DNA from: Chryseosolibacter sp036402115
GTDB lineage: Bacteria > Bacteroidota > Bacteroidia > Cytophagales > Cyclobacteriaceae
Reading direction: 5' to 3'
NCBI GenBank assembly: GCA_036402115.1
Contig: DASWTM010000297.1
Coordinates: 23,717 to 87,716, forward strand
DNA length: 64,000 nucleotides
Each line of letters begins with the position of its first letter. Positions within the stretch are counted from its first letter, which is position 1. The notes under the pieces are model-generated. The model was not told where the DNA came from. It made no database searches and was given only the letters and a program-made list of their open reading frames with translations. Below, piece by piece: positions 25,077 to 33,996 of this stretch. The position numbers and the translations under genes are program-made.

Positions 25077-26948
25077 TTGAACTATCTCTCTGCTGAATTG
25101 GTCTCGAAGACCTTTAACGATCGCTGGCTTTTTAAAGACATATCCCTTGGAATCTCACAAGGCGAGAAATTCGCCTTAGTTGGAAATAATGGTGTAGGCA
25201 AGTCAACACTTCTCCGCATTCTGACTGGGGAGCTACAACCAGACAACGGTAAAGTCAGTGTTCGTCAGGGCATTCGTACTGGATTCCTCACGCAACAACC
25301 GACTGTGGACGACAACGTAACGGTGAAAGACGTACTTTTCTCCGAGTCGAATGAAGTCGCTAAAGTGGTGAAGGAATACGAAGATTGCCTCCACCATCCC
25401 GACACATCGCCTGAACGCATGCAGGCCGTGCTCGAGCGTATGGAGGAACTGAAAGCATGGGATTATGATGCGAAAGTGCAGGAAGTGATCGGAAAGCTCG
25501 GAGTACCTGATATCGACAAAAAGTTTAGTGAACTATCGGGCGGGCAGAAGAAGCGCATTTTTATGGCGCAGCTGCTGCTGCAGGAACCTGACCTCATCAT
25601 TATGGATGAGCCTACCAACCATCTTGACCTGACGGCTATTGAATGGCTGGAAAATTTCCTTTCAGGTCAGAACATCACACTGATCATGGTGACGCACGAT
25701 CGCTACTTCCTCGATAATGTGGCAACGGAAATCATTGAATTGGATCGCGGTCAGCTTTTCCGCTACAAAGGCAATTACGCTTACTTCCTTGAAAAGAAGA
25801 GTGAGCGCGAGGAGATGCTCAAAGTCGAAGTATCGAAAGCACGAAATCTTCTGAAGAAAGAGCTTGAGTGGATGCGCAAGCAACCGAAAGCCCGCGGAAC
25901 AAAAGCTAAATATAGAATTGATGCTTTTTATGAATTGAAAGAAAAAGCGTCACAGGATCTGAAGAAGGAGAAACTTGAACTTGACATCAAAGAAGCGCGT
26001 CAGGGTGGGAAGATTCTCGAGGTCGAGCATATTTCAAAATCGTATGGCGATCAGAAGATCGTGAACGATTTTTCATACGTCTTCAAGAAGAACGATCGCA
26101 TAGGTGTCGTAGGAAAGAATGGTGTGGGCAAGTCGACCTTCCTTGATATGCTCACGCTGAAGTTGAAGCCGGATAGTGGCGAAGTAATCCCGGGCGTAAC
26201 GACCAAATTCGGTTATTTCACGCAGGAAGCAATCAGCCTCAACCCAAACAATCGCCTGATCGAAGAAGTGAAATCCATTGCGGAATTCATTACGCTTTCC
26301 GATGGATCACAGGTTTCGGCATCTAAGTTTCTAGATACGTTTCTTTTTCCTCCGGAGAAACAATACAACTATGTGAGTAAGCTGAGTGGGGGAGAGAAAA
26401 AGCGTCTTCAACTCCTGAAGTTGCTCGTGACAAATCCAAACTTCCTTATTTTGGATGAACCAACGAATGACTTCGATATTGACACGCTGAACGTTCTTGA
26501 GGATTTCCTCGAGAAATTTTCAGGCTGCCTCGTGCTCGTGTCGCACGATCGATATTTCATGGATCACCTGGTGGATCAGCTTTTTGTATTTGAAGGCGAT
26601 GGACACATCCGTCAGTTCAACGGAAACTACACAGACTACCGTGATTGGATCGAAGAGGAAGAGGCGATGAAGACATCTAAGTCTGCACCAAAGCCACAGC
26701 CGAAAGTGGAAGCTGCACCCGTCACGGAGAAACGCAAAGCATCGTTTAAGGAAAAACAGGAATACGACAAGCTTCAAAAGGAAATTGAAACGCTCGAAGC
26801 AAGGAAAGAAGAGATCGCCCAGTTGCTCAATGGCGGCACCACCGATCATCAGCAACTTCAAAAATGGTCAGCTGAAATTCAGAAGATCAATGACGAGGTT
26901 GAAGCGAAAACGCTGAGATGGATGGAACTTGCTGAGATTGTCGAGTGA
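25077..26948 (+). CDS. ABC-F family ATPase (Uup/EttA-like)
   Basis: A 623-residue soluble protein with two ABC domains and no membrane segment. Domain 1 has Walker A GNNGVGKST, signature LSGGQKKR and Walker B LIIMDEPTNHLD; domain 2 has GKNGVGKST, LSGGEKKR and LILDEPTNDFD. Between them is the charged linker typical of ABC-F proteins, and a coiled coil (about 560-620) closes the protein as in Uup. Members bind the ribosome E site and rescue stalled or problematic translation. The start codon is TTG: MNYLSAELVSKTF is the conserved opening, and no upstream in-frame ATG is close. Confidence 0.93.
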   Translation: MNYLSAELVSKTFNDRWLFKDISLGISQGEKFALVGNNGVGKSTLLRILTGELQPDNGKVSVRQGIRTGFLTQQPTVDDNVTVKDVLFSESNEVAKVVKEYEDCLHHPDTSPERMQAVLERMEELKAWDYDAKVQEVIGKLGVPDIDKKFSELSGGQKKRIFMAQLLLQEPDLIIMDEPTNHLDLTAIEWLENFLSGQNITLIMVTHDRYFLDNVATEIIELDRGQLFRYKGNYAYFLEKKSEREEMLKVEVSKARNLLKKELEWMRKQPKARGTKAKYRIDAFYELKEKASQDLKKEKLELDIKEARQGGKILEVEHISKSYGDQKIVNDFSYVFKKNDRIGVVGKNGVGKSTFLDMLTLKLKPDSGEVIPGVTTKFGYFTQEAISLNPNNRLIEEVKSIAEFITLSDGSQVSASKFLDTFLFPPEKQYNYVSKLSGGEKKRLQLLKLLVTNPNFLILDEPTNDFDIDTLNVLEDFLEKFSGCLVLVSHDRYFMDHLVDQLFVFEGDGHIRQFNGNYTDYRDWIEEEEAMKTSKSAPKPQPKVEAAPVTEKRKASFKEKQEYDKLQKEIETLEARKEEIAQLLNGGTTDHQQLQKWSAEIQKINDEVEAKTLRWMELAEIVE

Positions 26949-26989
26949 GAGTCTTTCTTAGACCGTATCGAATTCTCCAACGATTAAAA

Positions 26990-27179
26990 TGTCCACGGTC
27001 CACGGTCCATAGTCCACAGCTGTGTCTGAATTCCACTGTGGTCTGTCGACTGTCGACCGTGGACTCTGTCACCTCCTAACGGTTGACTTTCAAGACGTAC
27101 TAATGTCCACCGTCCACGGTCCATAGTCCACGGATCTGGCCTGATTCTTCTGTGGTCTGCCGACTGTCGACCGCGGACT
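26990..27179. repeat. Two copies of the GTCCACGGTCCA hairpin
   Basis: Copy 1 (26990-27065) and copy 2 (27104-27179) each begin TGTCCAC, contain CACGGTCCATAGTCCAC, and end with the complementary CTGTCGACCG(T/C)GGACT, giving two hairpins in tandem. A third copy is at 13837-13887. The 424-base spacer 26949-27372 holds these and an AT-rich stretch before the next gene, with no coding signal. Confidence 0.85.
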
Positions 27180-27372
27180 CTCCCTACCGAACTCTGACAA
27201 CCCGCGAGTTCTATGTTTAATCTTTGACACGCGGATACCATACGTGTTGTCTATGCGTTAATCACCCTGAAATCAAGTTTCACCAATCCAAACATGTTTT
27301 TTATCCTTTGATATCAAATCATGCGAAATAATTCATGCAAACGTTTAAATTTAAGCAAACATTATTCTGAAC

Positions 27373-29076
27373 ATGTACCTTAACCAAGACGCACAAAAGA
27401 AAAACACCTTCGATGCAATTGTAGTAGGAACAGGCATTAGTGGAGGATGGGCTGCAAAAGAACTCACGGAAAAAGGATTAAAAACATTAGTATTGGAGCG
27501 CGGCAGGATGGTAAAACACCCCGAGTATCCAACCGCAACGAAAGATCCGTGGGACCTCGAATTTGCCGATCGCCCGACTCGCGAAGATCTTGAAAAACAA
27601 GGAGTTCAAAACAGAACAGGATATACAGTCCGTCAGTCAACCAAACACTGGTTCGTCAACGATCTCGAAAATCCATACCTCGAAACAAAGCGTTTCGACT
27701 GGATGCGCGGCTATCACGTAGGCGGACGTTCCATCATGTGGGGACGCCAAAGCTATCGCTGGAGTCCGATGGATTTTGAAGCCAACGCGAAAGATGGAAT
27801 CGCAGTTGACTGGCCGATCCGGTACAACGACCTCGCTCCCTGGTATGATTACGTTGAACAATTTATCGGTGTCAGCGGAAATCTCGATAACCTCGACCAG
27901 CTTCCAAACGGCAAGTTTCTTCCTGCAATGGAATTGAATTGCGTGGAGAAGCACTTTAAGAGCGAAGTAGAGAAGAAAATGAGTCGCTACATCACCATTG
28001 GTCGTGTGGCGCACGCTACGGCACCGCTTCCTCACAGCCCCCAGCGCGGAACTTGTCAATACAGAAACCTTTGCAGCAGAGGATGTCCTTACGGTGGATA
28101 CTTCAGCAGTGTGTCATCGACATTGCCAGCAGCCGAGAAAACCGGAAACATGACCCTGAGACCGAACTCCATTGTATATGAGCTCATTTACGATGAAAAA
28201 CTTGGTAAGGCTACCGGAGTTAAGGTGCTTGATGCCGAGACTAACGAGCAGGTGGAATACTTTGCGAAAGTGATCTTCTTGTGCGCATCTACGTTCGGCT
28301 CGACTTTCATCATGCTGAACTCAATTTCCAATCGTTTCCCGAATGGATTCGGAAATGACAGTGGAGAACTCGGTCATAATATTATGGACCATCAGCTCGC
28401 TGCTGGAGCTAATGCTACTGTTGACGGTTTTGAAGACCAATATTATTCTGGTCGCAGAGCCAATGGCATGTATATCCCACGTTACAGAAACATCGGAAAG
28501 GATAAGCGCGATTACATTCGCGGATTTGGATACCAGGGTGGAGCAAGCCGCCAGGGCTGGACAAGCCTTGTGCGCGAACTAAGTATCGGTGCACCGCTCA
28601 AGGAAGCTGTTGGAAAACCAGGTGAGTGGACAATCGGTATCCAGGGCTTCGGAGAAATTCTGCCTTACCACGACAACAAAGTAACGATCGACAAGAGTAA
28701 AAAAGATAAGTACGGCCTTCCTGTGTTGAACTTTGATGCAGGCTTCAAGGAAAATGAATTGAAGATGCGTAAAGACATGGCTAACGATGCAGCGGAAATG
28801 CTCTCGGCAGCTGGCTTCAAGAATGTCGCGACTTACGATAGAGAAACCGGTATAGGTCTCGGTATTCACGAGATGGGAACAGCCCGTATGGGTAAAGATC
28901 CGAAAACGTCTGTCCTCAACAAGTGGAATCAGGTTCACGCCTGTAAGAACGTATTCGTAACCGATGGCTCTGCAATGACTTCAGCAGCCTGCCAGAACCC
29001 ATCGCTCACGTACATGGCACTGACTGCCCGTGCAGTAGATTACGCGGTGAAAGAATTGAATAGACAAAATCTTTAA
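27373..29076 (+). CDS. GMC oxidoreductase, probable FAD-dependent sugar (glucoside 3-) dehydrogenase catalytic subunit
   Basis: A 567-residue GMC-family flavoprotein. The FAD-binding GxGxxG is at 19-24 (VVGTGISGG). A GIHEMGTARMG segment supplies the likely active-site His, and AACQNPSLTYMALTARA the C-terminal FAD/active-site Asn region. Residues Cys228, Cys234 and Cys238 (TCQYRNLCSRGC) have a C-x5-C-x3-C spacing like that I recall for the 3Fe-4S cluster of membrane-bound FAD glucose/glucoside dehydrogenases. The next gene encodes the small Tat-exported subunit seen with such enzymes. No own signal peptide is present, as expected if it is co-exported with that partner. Substrate (glucose, disaccharide, inositol) is an inference. 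Confidence 0.85.
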   Translation: MYLNQDAQKKNTFDAIVVGTGISGGWAAKELTEKGLKTLVLERGRMVKHPEYPTATKDPWDLEFADRPTREDLEKQGVQNRTGYTVRQSTKHWFVNDLENPYLETKRFDWMRGYHVGGRSIMWGRQSYRWSPMDFEANAKDGIAVDWPIRYNDLAPWYDYVEQFIGVSGNLDNLDQLPNGKFLPAMELNCVEKHFKSEVEKKMSRYITIGRVAHATAPLPHSPQRGTCQYRNLCSRGCPYGGYFSSVSSTLPAAEKTGNMTLRPNSIVYELIYDEKLGKATGVKVLDAETNEQVEYFAKVIFLCASTFGSTFIMLNSISNRFPNGFGNDSGELGHNIMDHQLAAGANATVDGFEDQYYSGRRANGMYIPRYRNIGKDKRDYIRGFGYQGGASRQGWTSLVRELSIGAPLKEAVGKPGEWTIGIQGFGEILPYHDNKVTIDKSKKDKYGLPVLNFDAGFKENELKMRKDMANDAAEMLSAAGFKNVATYDRETGIGLGIHEMGTARMGKDPKTSVLNKWNQVHACKNVFVTDGSAMTSAACQNPSLTYMALTARAVDYAVKELNRQNL

Positions 29077-29128
29077 TTCTACGCGATCAAAAATTTCAAA
29101 TTTAAATGTCAAATTTCAAATTCATTAT

Positions 29129-29713
29129 ATGAATAGAAGAGAAGCATTAAAACGTACAGCATGGGTGATGGGTGGAGTAGTATCCGCTCCGGCAATCATG
29201 GGTATCTTGAAAGGCTGCAAGGCCGAACCTAAAGTCGATTGGAAGCCGGAATTTCTTTCACAGGAACAAGCTTCCATCGTGAGCGAAGTGGCAGAGATCA
29301 TCATCCCGAAGACCGATACACCAGGCGCGAAAGATGTCGGTGTTCCAGGCTTCATTGACAATATTCTGAACGATTGCTATGCGAAAGAAGATCAGGAGCG
29401 TTTCACAACGGGGCTGGCTTCATTTAACGAAGAAGCAAAGAAAGCCTATGGCGATGCCTTCCTTGACCTTGAGCCAGAACAACAGCAGGAGTACGTGAAG
29501 AAAGTTCATGATGAGGCGATTAAAGTCGAGCAAACTACTCAACCTGCTCCAAAACGTCCTTTCATTTTGATGATGAAAGAATTGACGATGCTCGGATTTT
29601 TCACTTCGGAACCAGGAGCAACTCAGGTACTTCAGTATGATCCCGTGCCAGGCGCATATAAGGGATGTATTCCACTATCAGAAGCTGGCAACGGCAAAAC
29701 CTGGGCATCATAA
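29129..29713 (+). CDS. Gluconate 2-dehydrogenase subunit 3 family protein (Tat, lipobox)
   Basis: A 194-residue partner of the GMC protein, 52 bases downstream. MNRREALKRTAWVMGGV is a twin-arginine signal followed by a lipobox-like ILKGC, so it is probably a periplasmic or membrane-anchored protein. The mature part contains LSQEQASIVSEVAEIIIPKTDTPGAKDVGV, the hallmark of the subunit-3 family. Such small subunits carry the signalless flavoprotein across the membrane as hitch-hikers. The pair fits a glucoside 3-dehydrogenase or related periplasmic dehydrogenase, with a cytochrome c acceptor encoded elsewhere. Confidence 0.88.
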   Translation: MNRREALKRTAWVMGGVVSAPAIMGILKGCKAEPKVDWKPEFLSQEQASIVSEVAEIIIPKTDTPGAKDVGVPGFIDNILNDCYAKEDQERFTTGLASFNEEAKKAYGDAFLDLEPEQQQEYVKKVHDEAIKVEQTTQPAPKRPFILMMKELTMLGFFTSEPGATQVLQYDPVPGAYKGCIPLSEAGNGKTWAS

Positions 29714-29828
29714 AAAAACGGAAATGATTTTCGTTTATGGTTGAAAGGTTGTGACCGTTTTTTTGGAATTAGGCATTAGGCATTAGGAATGCAGTTGCCC
29801 TGATCCAACATTTAATTTGATTTCAAAG

Positions 29829-29871
29829 AGCAAAGGCCCTTGGGAAATAGCCATTGGCCTTTGGCTTTTTT
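29829..29871 (+). terminator. Terminator downstream of the dehydrogenase pair
   Basis: AGCAAAGGCC (29829-29838) pairs with GGCCTTTGGCT (29856-29866), with one bulge, followed by six T residues. Upstream, a run of seven A residues plus CGG (29712-29721) can pair with CCG plus seven T residues (29755-29764) as an alternative terminator right after the stop. A CATTAGGCATTAGG repeat lies between them. Confidence 0.75.
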
Positions 29872-29993
29872 GAGGAAGTCGGCACAGGCGATTAACGCTA
29901 TAATAAACCATCAACCTGGAGTTTAATCGAAGATAACACGTGCTTCAACCCCCAAAACATGAGCACATGAGCACCTATCCACCTGAGCACACT

Positions 29994-30596
29994 TCAATTC
30001 TTTGCTGGCGAAATCATAATATGCGCGCGATGTGTTCCCGGGTCCATCAGCCACGGCATTCCTGCAGCATCAGGTTTTAGCGGAAGACCTGTACTTTCCG
30101 CAGTGGCGTAAGGGATGTAAACAACATATCGTAAGTATCCATTAGTAACCTCACCGGTAGTTCGATTGTATTTGTCGTCATCCGCAGAATATACAAAAAG
30201 CGATGTTGGTTGTTTCGGCATCTTAAGTTTTCCGCTCTTAACTTCTGCTTCACGAAGATCAAAGATCTCCTGATGCGATTTACCTGCTTTCTTCAGGATG
30301 CGTCCGCGTTCCATAAACGGGTCGAGATCCTTATGATAACACGAAACGTTCAACCCATTTTGACTCGGGTCATCCGCGAGGCAAATCATTTCATTGGTAC
30401 CCTTCCTCAATACAACGAATTCATTTTTCTCATTATAGCCATAAATCGTTGCCTCCGCACGATCTTCTTCCGGTGCGGCAAGAATTGCAATTTTGATTTG
30501 TATATCCTTTGAAGGTGCTTGTGCAGGACAATTGAAGCCAATGCCTGCGAAGAATATGATTAATTGAAATTTCATAAACCGGTTGTTTTTGTTCAT
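29994..30596 (-). CDS. Secreted protein of unknown function, about 200 residues
   Basis: Begins with a Sec signal (MKFQLIIFFAGIGFNCPAQA, from an internal ATG at residue 8, position 30575); either ATG is possible. The mature part has no motif I can name. Noticeable segments are EEDRAEATIYGYNEKNEFVV, MICLADDPSQNGLNVSCYHK and, at the end, GMPWLMDPGTHRAHIMIS. The latter looks like a conserved metal- or substrate-binding patch (His, Asp, His), but this is a guess. It is divergent from the small membrane protein at 30652, with a 55-base spacer. Confidence 0.65.
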   Translation of the reverse strand: MNKNNRFMKFQLIIFFAGIGFNCPAQAPSKDIQIKIAILAAPEEDRAEATIYGYNEKNEFVVLRKGTNEMICLADDPSQNGLNVSCYHKDLDPFMERGRILKKAGKSHQEIFDLREAEVKSGKLKMPKQPTSLFVYSADDDKYNRTTGEVTNGYLRYVVYIPYATAESTGLPLKPDAAGMPWLMDPGTHRAHIMISPAKN

Positions 30597-30651
30597 TCAA
30601 TTTAAACTTATCTTCAGTCATATAAAAGACAGACTCTTAAACCTCCGATCC

Positions 30652-30918
30652 ATGAGCACACATGTTTCCGTTGACGACAAGCTTAAACAAATCATTACGC
30701 CAAATGGCAAATCTTACTATCAGGTCCAGCAGCAACGGACAAGACTTACTGCTATCATTCTGGGCATGAGCACGCTGGTTTCACTAGTCTTCCTGGTCTT
30801 TGCATTCATTCAAAAAGCCGCAGCAGACCAGGCCCGTGAGATGGCCGTAAAAAATGAAGTCATCGTCTCCCAACTCAAAGCCGAACTCGAAAAGTGCCAG
30901 GGTACCAATACCCCTTGA
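30652..30918 (+). CDS. Small single-pass membrane protein with coiled coil
   Basis: 88 residues from ATG 30652 (MSTHVSVDDKLKQIITPNGK). One transmembrane helix is predicted by eye at about 33-51 (TAIILGMSTLVSLVFLVFAF). It is followed by a heptad-like charged helix (MAVKNEVIVSQLKAELEKCQ) that probably forms a coiled coil outside or inside the membrane. An upstream start at 30583 would add a poorly conserved-looking stretch and overlap the divergent gene. No family is recognised and the function is unknown. Confidence 0.55.
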   Translation: MSTHVSVDDKLKQIITPNGKSYYQVQQQRTRLTAIILGMSTLVSLVFLVFAFIQKAAADQAREMAVKNEVIVSQLKAELEKCQGTNTP

Positions 30919-30996
30919 ACATCAATCTGGTATCTAAACTACTGGTCATCAATCCCCATCACCGCACCTTAACACCTTAACACCTTAACACTCCCC

Positions 30997-31060
30997 ATGA
31001 GCACCTGAGCACCCTCGCACCTGAGCACAATTTCCCCCACGCACCTGAGCACAATTTCCC
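30997..31060. repeat. ATGAGCACCTGAGCAC repeat
   Basis: Units of CACCTGAGCAC recur here (30997-31060) with CAATTTCCCCC between them. A second patch lies at 29959-29990. The spacer before it contains a CACCTTAA unit repeated three times. No coding signal is seen in 30919-31122. Confidence 0.65.
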
Positions 31061-31122
31061 CCGCCCGCCATCGTTTTCTGAACACCTTTCCTTATTTTAC
31101 TGGCCTTTTCGATCAGTCACGG

Positions 31123-32769
31123 ATGGGTGAAAGTTTTTCATTTCTGGAGAGACAAAAAATCTTGCAGCGCCTCGCCTCAGAGCACTTCGACCTTCTGGTC
31201 ATCGGAGGAGGCATAACCGGTGCCGGCATCGGTCTTGACGCAGCGTCCCGTGGACTCAACGTTGCGGTAGTTGAGAAACACGACTTTGCGTATGGTACCA
31301 GCAGTCGCAGCACGAAGCTGATCCATGGCGGTCTCCGCTATCTTAAACAATTTGAATTCGGATTGGTAAAGGAAGTAGGCAGCGAAAGAGCTGTCGTGCA
31401 CAACCTTGCACCGCACCTTGTGATTCCGGAGAAAATGCTTTTGCCACTGTACGAGAAAAAAGGCCTTGGGTATTGGTTAACATCAATTGGCTTGATGATC
31501 TATGACTTTCTAGCAGGAGTAAAGAAAGAGGACCAGCGAATGATGCTCACCGGAAAACAGACTTTTCGCTATGAACCATTACTGAAGAAAGATGGTGTAA
31601 AAGGAGGTGCCATTTATGCCGAGTACCGGACAGATGATGCGCGCCTTACCATTGAGATTGCAAAAACCGCTGCACGCTATGGTGCAACCATGGCGAATTA
31701 TGTGAAGGTGACGGACTTCACATACGAAGATCAAAAAATTACTGGTGTAGTTGCCCACGATGAGCTTTCAACAAGCAACTTCGAAATCAAAGCAACCTCT
31801 GTCATCAACGCAGCCGGGCCATGGGTAGATGAACTTCGCGAGATCAATAAATCAAAAGTTGGTAAGCGTTTACACCTGACGAAAGGGGTTCACGTGGTCG
31901 TACCACATCAAAAGTTTCCGATCCATCAGGCGATTTATTATGACGTTGAGGACGGCAGGATGGTGTTCGCCATTCCACGTGGGAGAGTAACCTACATTGG
32001 AACCACCGATACAAATTACGAGGGTGATAAGGATCGTGTATTCACGTCTGCAGAGGATGCGCAGTACCTGATTCGTGGAGTGTACAATACCTTCACAGGC
32101 CTTGAGCTGTCCGTGAGCGATATTGAATCGAGCTGGGCGGGCCTTCGTCCACTCATTCATGAAGATGGAAAATCAGCGTCCGAGTTATCGCGTAAGGATG
32201 AAATTTTTGAATCTCCCTCAGGATTGATCTCAATAGCGGGAGGGAAGCTTACGGGCTATCGTAAGATGGCAGAGCGCGTGGTTAACCTGGTCATCAAAAA
32301 GCATTTTGCCGACCGGGCCTTGGTTCCGGTTTCAACCATGAACATCAAATTGAACGCTGAGCCATTTACGTCATACAAGCAGGTTAAACAATATACCGAG
32401 AAAATTGCCGAACAACTCAAGCCCTATGCGCTTTCCGGCTATACGCCTAAATACCTGGTTGAAACGTACGGCAAGCAAACGGATATCATTCTCAAATATT
32501 TCTTCTCGCTGAATGAAGATGTTGCGGAACTCGGACTGTTAAAAGCCGAAGCCTGGTTTACCATTCATAACGAAATGGTTTGCTCAGTGGAAGACTTCTT
32601 TGTGAGGAGAACAGGCTTAATCTATTTTGAAATCCGGAAGGTAATTCGGTTTCATAACGAGATTGCGCACTTCATGAAAGGACTCCTTGGCTGGAGTTAT
32701 GCTCAGGTGGAATTAGAAATAAAGAAAATACAGGCGCGAATTCACGAGGCCACTCAATTCAAAAGTTAA
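31123..32769 (+). CDS. glpD: Glycerol-3-phosphate dehydrogenase, FAD-dependent
   Basis: A 548-residue flavoprotein of the GlpD family. The FAD-binding glycine motif LLVIGGGITGAGIGLDAASR lies at about 20-40, followed by the family-specific GTSSRSTKLIHGGLRYL. The C-terminal helical domain follows. It oxidises glycerol 3-phosphate to dihydroxyacetone phosphate at the cytoplasmic membrane and passes electrons to quinone. The gene's stop overlaps the ATG of the DUF3179 gene by one base, so they are co-translated. No glpK or glpF is close by. Confidence 0.93.
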   Translation: MGESFSFLERQKILQRLASEHFDLLVIGGGITGAGIGLDAASRGLNVAVVEKHDFAYGTSSRSTKLIHGGLRYLKQFEFGLVKEVGSERAVVHNLAPHLVIPEKMLLPLYEKKGLGYWLTSIGLMIYDFLAGVKKEDQRMMLTGKQTFRYEPLLKKDGVKGGAIYAEYRTDDARLTIEIAKTAARYGATMANYVKVTDFTYEDQKITGVVAHDELSTSNFEIKATSVINAAGPWVDELREINKSKVGKRLHLTKGVHVVVPHQKFPIHQAIYYDVEDGRMVFAIPRGRVTYIGTTDTNYEGDKDRVFTSAEDAQYLIRGVYNTFTGLELSVSDIESSWAGLRPLIHEDGKSASELSRKDEIFESPSGLISIAGGKLTGYRKMAERVVNLVIKKHFADRALVPVSTMNIKLNAEPFTSYKQVKQYTEKIAEQLKPYALSGYTPKYLVETYGKQTDIILKYFFSLNEDVAELGLLKAEAWFTIHNEMVCSVEDFFVRRTGLIYFEIRKVIRFHNEIAHFMKGLLGWSYAQVELEIKKIQARIHEATQFKS

Positions 32770-33947
32770 TGCTTAGAACTGTTCAGTTTATTATCGGGTT
32801 GTTGTTACTGATTGCACTTGAAATCTCAAAAGTGTATTACATCATGCCTTTTCCGGGAAGTCAGGAAGGAGGTACGATCGATCTCGCATATTTTATTCAC
32901 GTCAATATTTTCTGGTTTCGGTTAGTGGGATACCTTATTATTCTCTTCCCGATCATCCAGTTCTTCACGGTCGGGACTACGGTGTCGAAAGTACTTGTAG
33001 TCACCGGGCTCACGGTATACGGCATTGTCTTTTATGCATTTAATTATCGGTTTCTGGCAGATAAAATGTTTTACGAGCCGACAAACAAAACATTTGCGTA
33101 CGCCTCGCAAAGTAAGGTGCCACTTGATGGATTAGTGATTGGTGTAGAGCACAACGGAAAATCAAAAGCATATCCCATCGAAGTCATCGGCTACCATCAT
33201 CAGATTCGCGACACAGTCGGAGGTGAGCCGGTGATGGTCACGTATTGCACGGTGTGTCGCACGGGTCGGGTGTTTTCTCCCGAAGTCGAAGGAAAGCCTG
33301 AGAACTTTCGCCTGGTGGGGATGGATCAATTCAATGCCATGTTTGAAGACGAGTCAACGGGGAGCTGGTGGCGCCAGGTCAGCGGTGAAGCAATAGCCGG
33401 ACCGTTGAAAGGTCAGCAACTGCGAGAAATTTTTAGCGAGCAAATGTCGCTCAACGCGTGGCTCGCACTTCATCCTTCATCGGAAATCATGCAGCCGGAT
33501 ACCATTTTCAACGAGGCATATGAAGGGCTGAAAGGATTCAACAGAGGAACAATCAAGAGTGGACTCGAAGGACGTGATTCTTTGTCGTGGAAAGAGAAAT
33601 CGTGGGTTGTAGGAGTTCAGATAGGGGGCAAGGCTCGCGCATACGACTGGAATGATCTGACGATGACCCGGGTTATCAACGATACGCTTAATGAAACGCC
33701 TATTGCGCTTGTGCTCCAAAGTGATACCGCAACATTTCATGTATTCAGAAGAGATACGCTTAGTTTTAGCATCGCACAGGATGGACGCCTGCAGGATGAT
33801 CAGACGAATTCAGATTGGACGTGGCGAGGTGAAAGTACAGCGGGTCAACTGAAAGGCAAAACGCTGCCGGTTATCCAGTCATATCAGGAATTCTGGCACT
33901 CCTGGAGAACGTTTCATCCTAAAACTTCGCAATATAAAAAGGAGTAA
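32769..33947 (+). CDS. DUF3179 domain protein with N-terminal membrane segments
   Basis: 392 residues. The first about 100 contain three likely transmembrane helices (FIIGLLLLIALEISKVYYI; FWFRLVGYLIILFPIIQFF; VLVVTGLTVYGIVFYAF). The rest matches DUF3179: DGLVIGVEHNGKSKAYPIEV, then YCTVCRTGRVFSP with a CxxC pair, and a second half with similar layout (VVGVQIGGKARAYDW), so the domain seems to be an internal duplication. The function of DUF3179 is not known to me; the CxxC suggests metal or redox chemistry. It shares one base with glpD, which ties it to that enzyme's expression. Confidence 0.85.
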   Translation: MLRTVQFIIGLLLLIALEISKVYYIMPFPGSQEGGTIDLAYFIHVNIFWFRLVGYLIILFPIIQFFTVGTTVSKVLVVTGLTVYGIVFYAFNYRFLADKMFYEPTNKTFAYASQSKVPLDGLVIGVEHNGKSKAYPIEVIGYHHQIRDTVGGEPVMVTYCTVCRTGRVFSPEVEGKPENFRLVGMDQFNAMFEDESTGSWWRQVSGEAIAGPLKGQQLREIFSEQMSLNAWLALHPSSEIMQPDTIFNEAYEGLKGFNRGTIKSGLEGRDSLSWKEKSWVVGVQIGGKARAYDWNDLTMTRVINDTLNETPIALVLQSDTATFHVFRRDTLSFSIAQDGRLQDDQTNSDWTWRGESTAGQLKGKTLPVIQSYQEFWHSWRTFHPKTSQYKKE

Positions 33948-33996
33948 AATTAACGTGTTGGGTAAACAAATAATGTAATTTCAGGTAGTCTAACGA

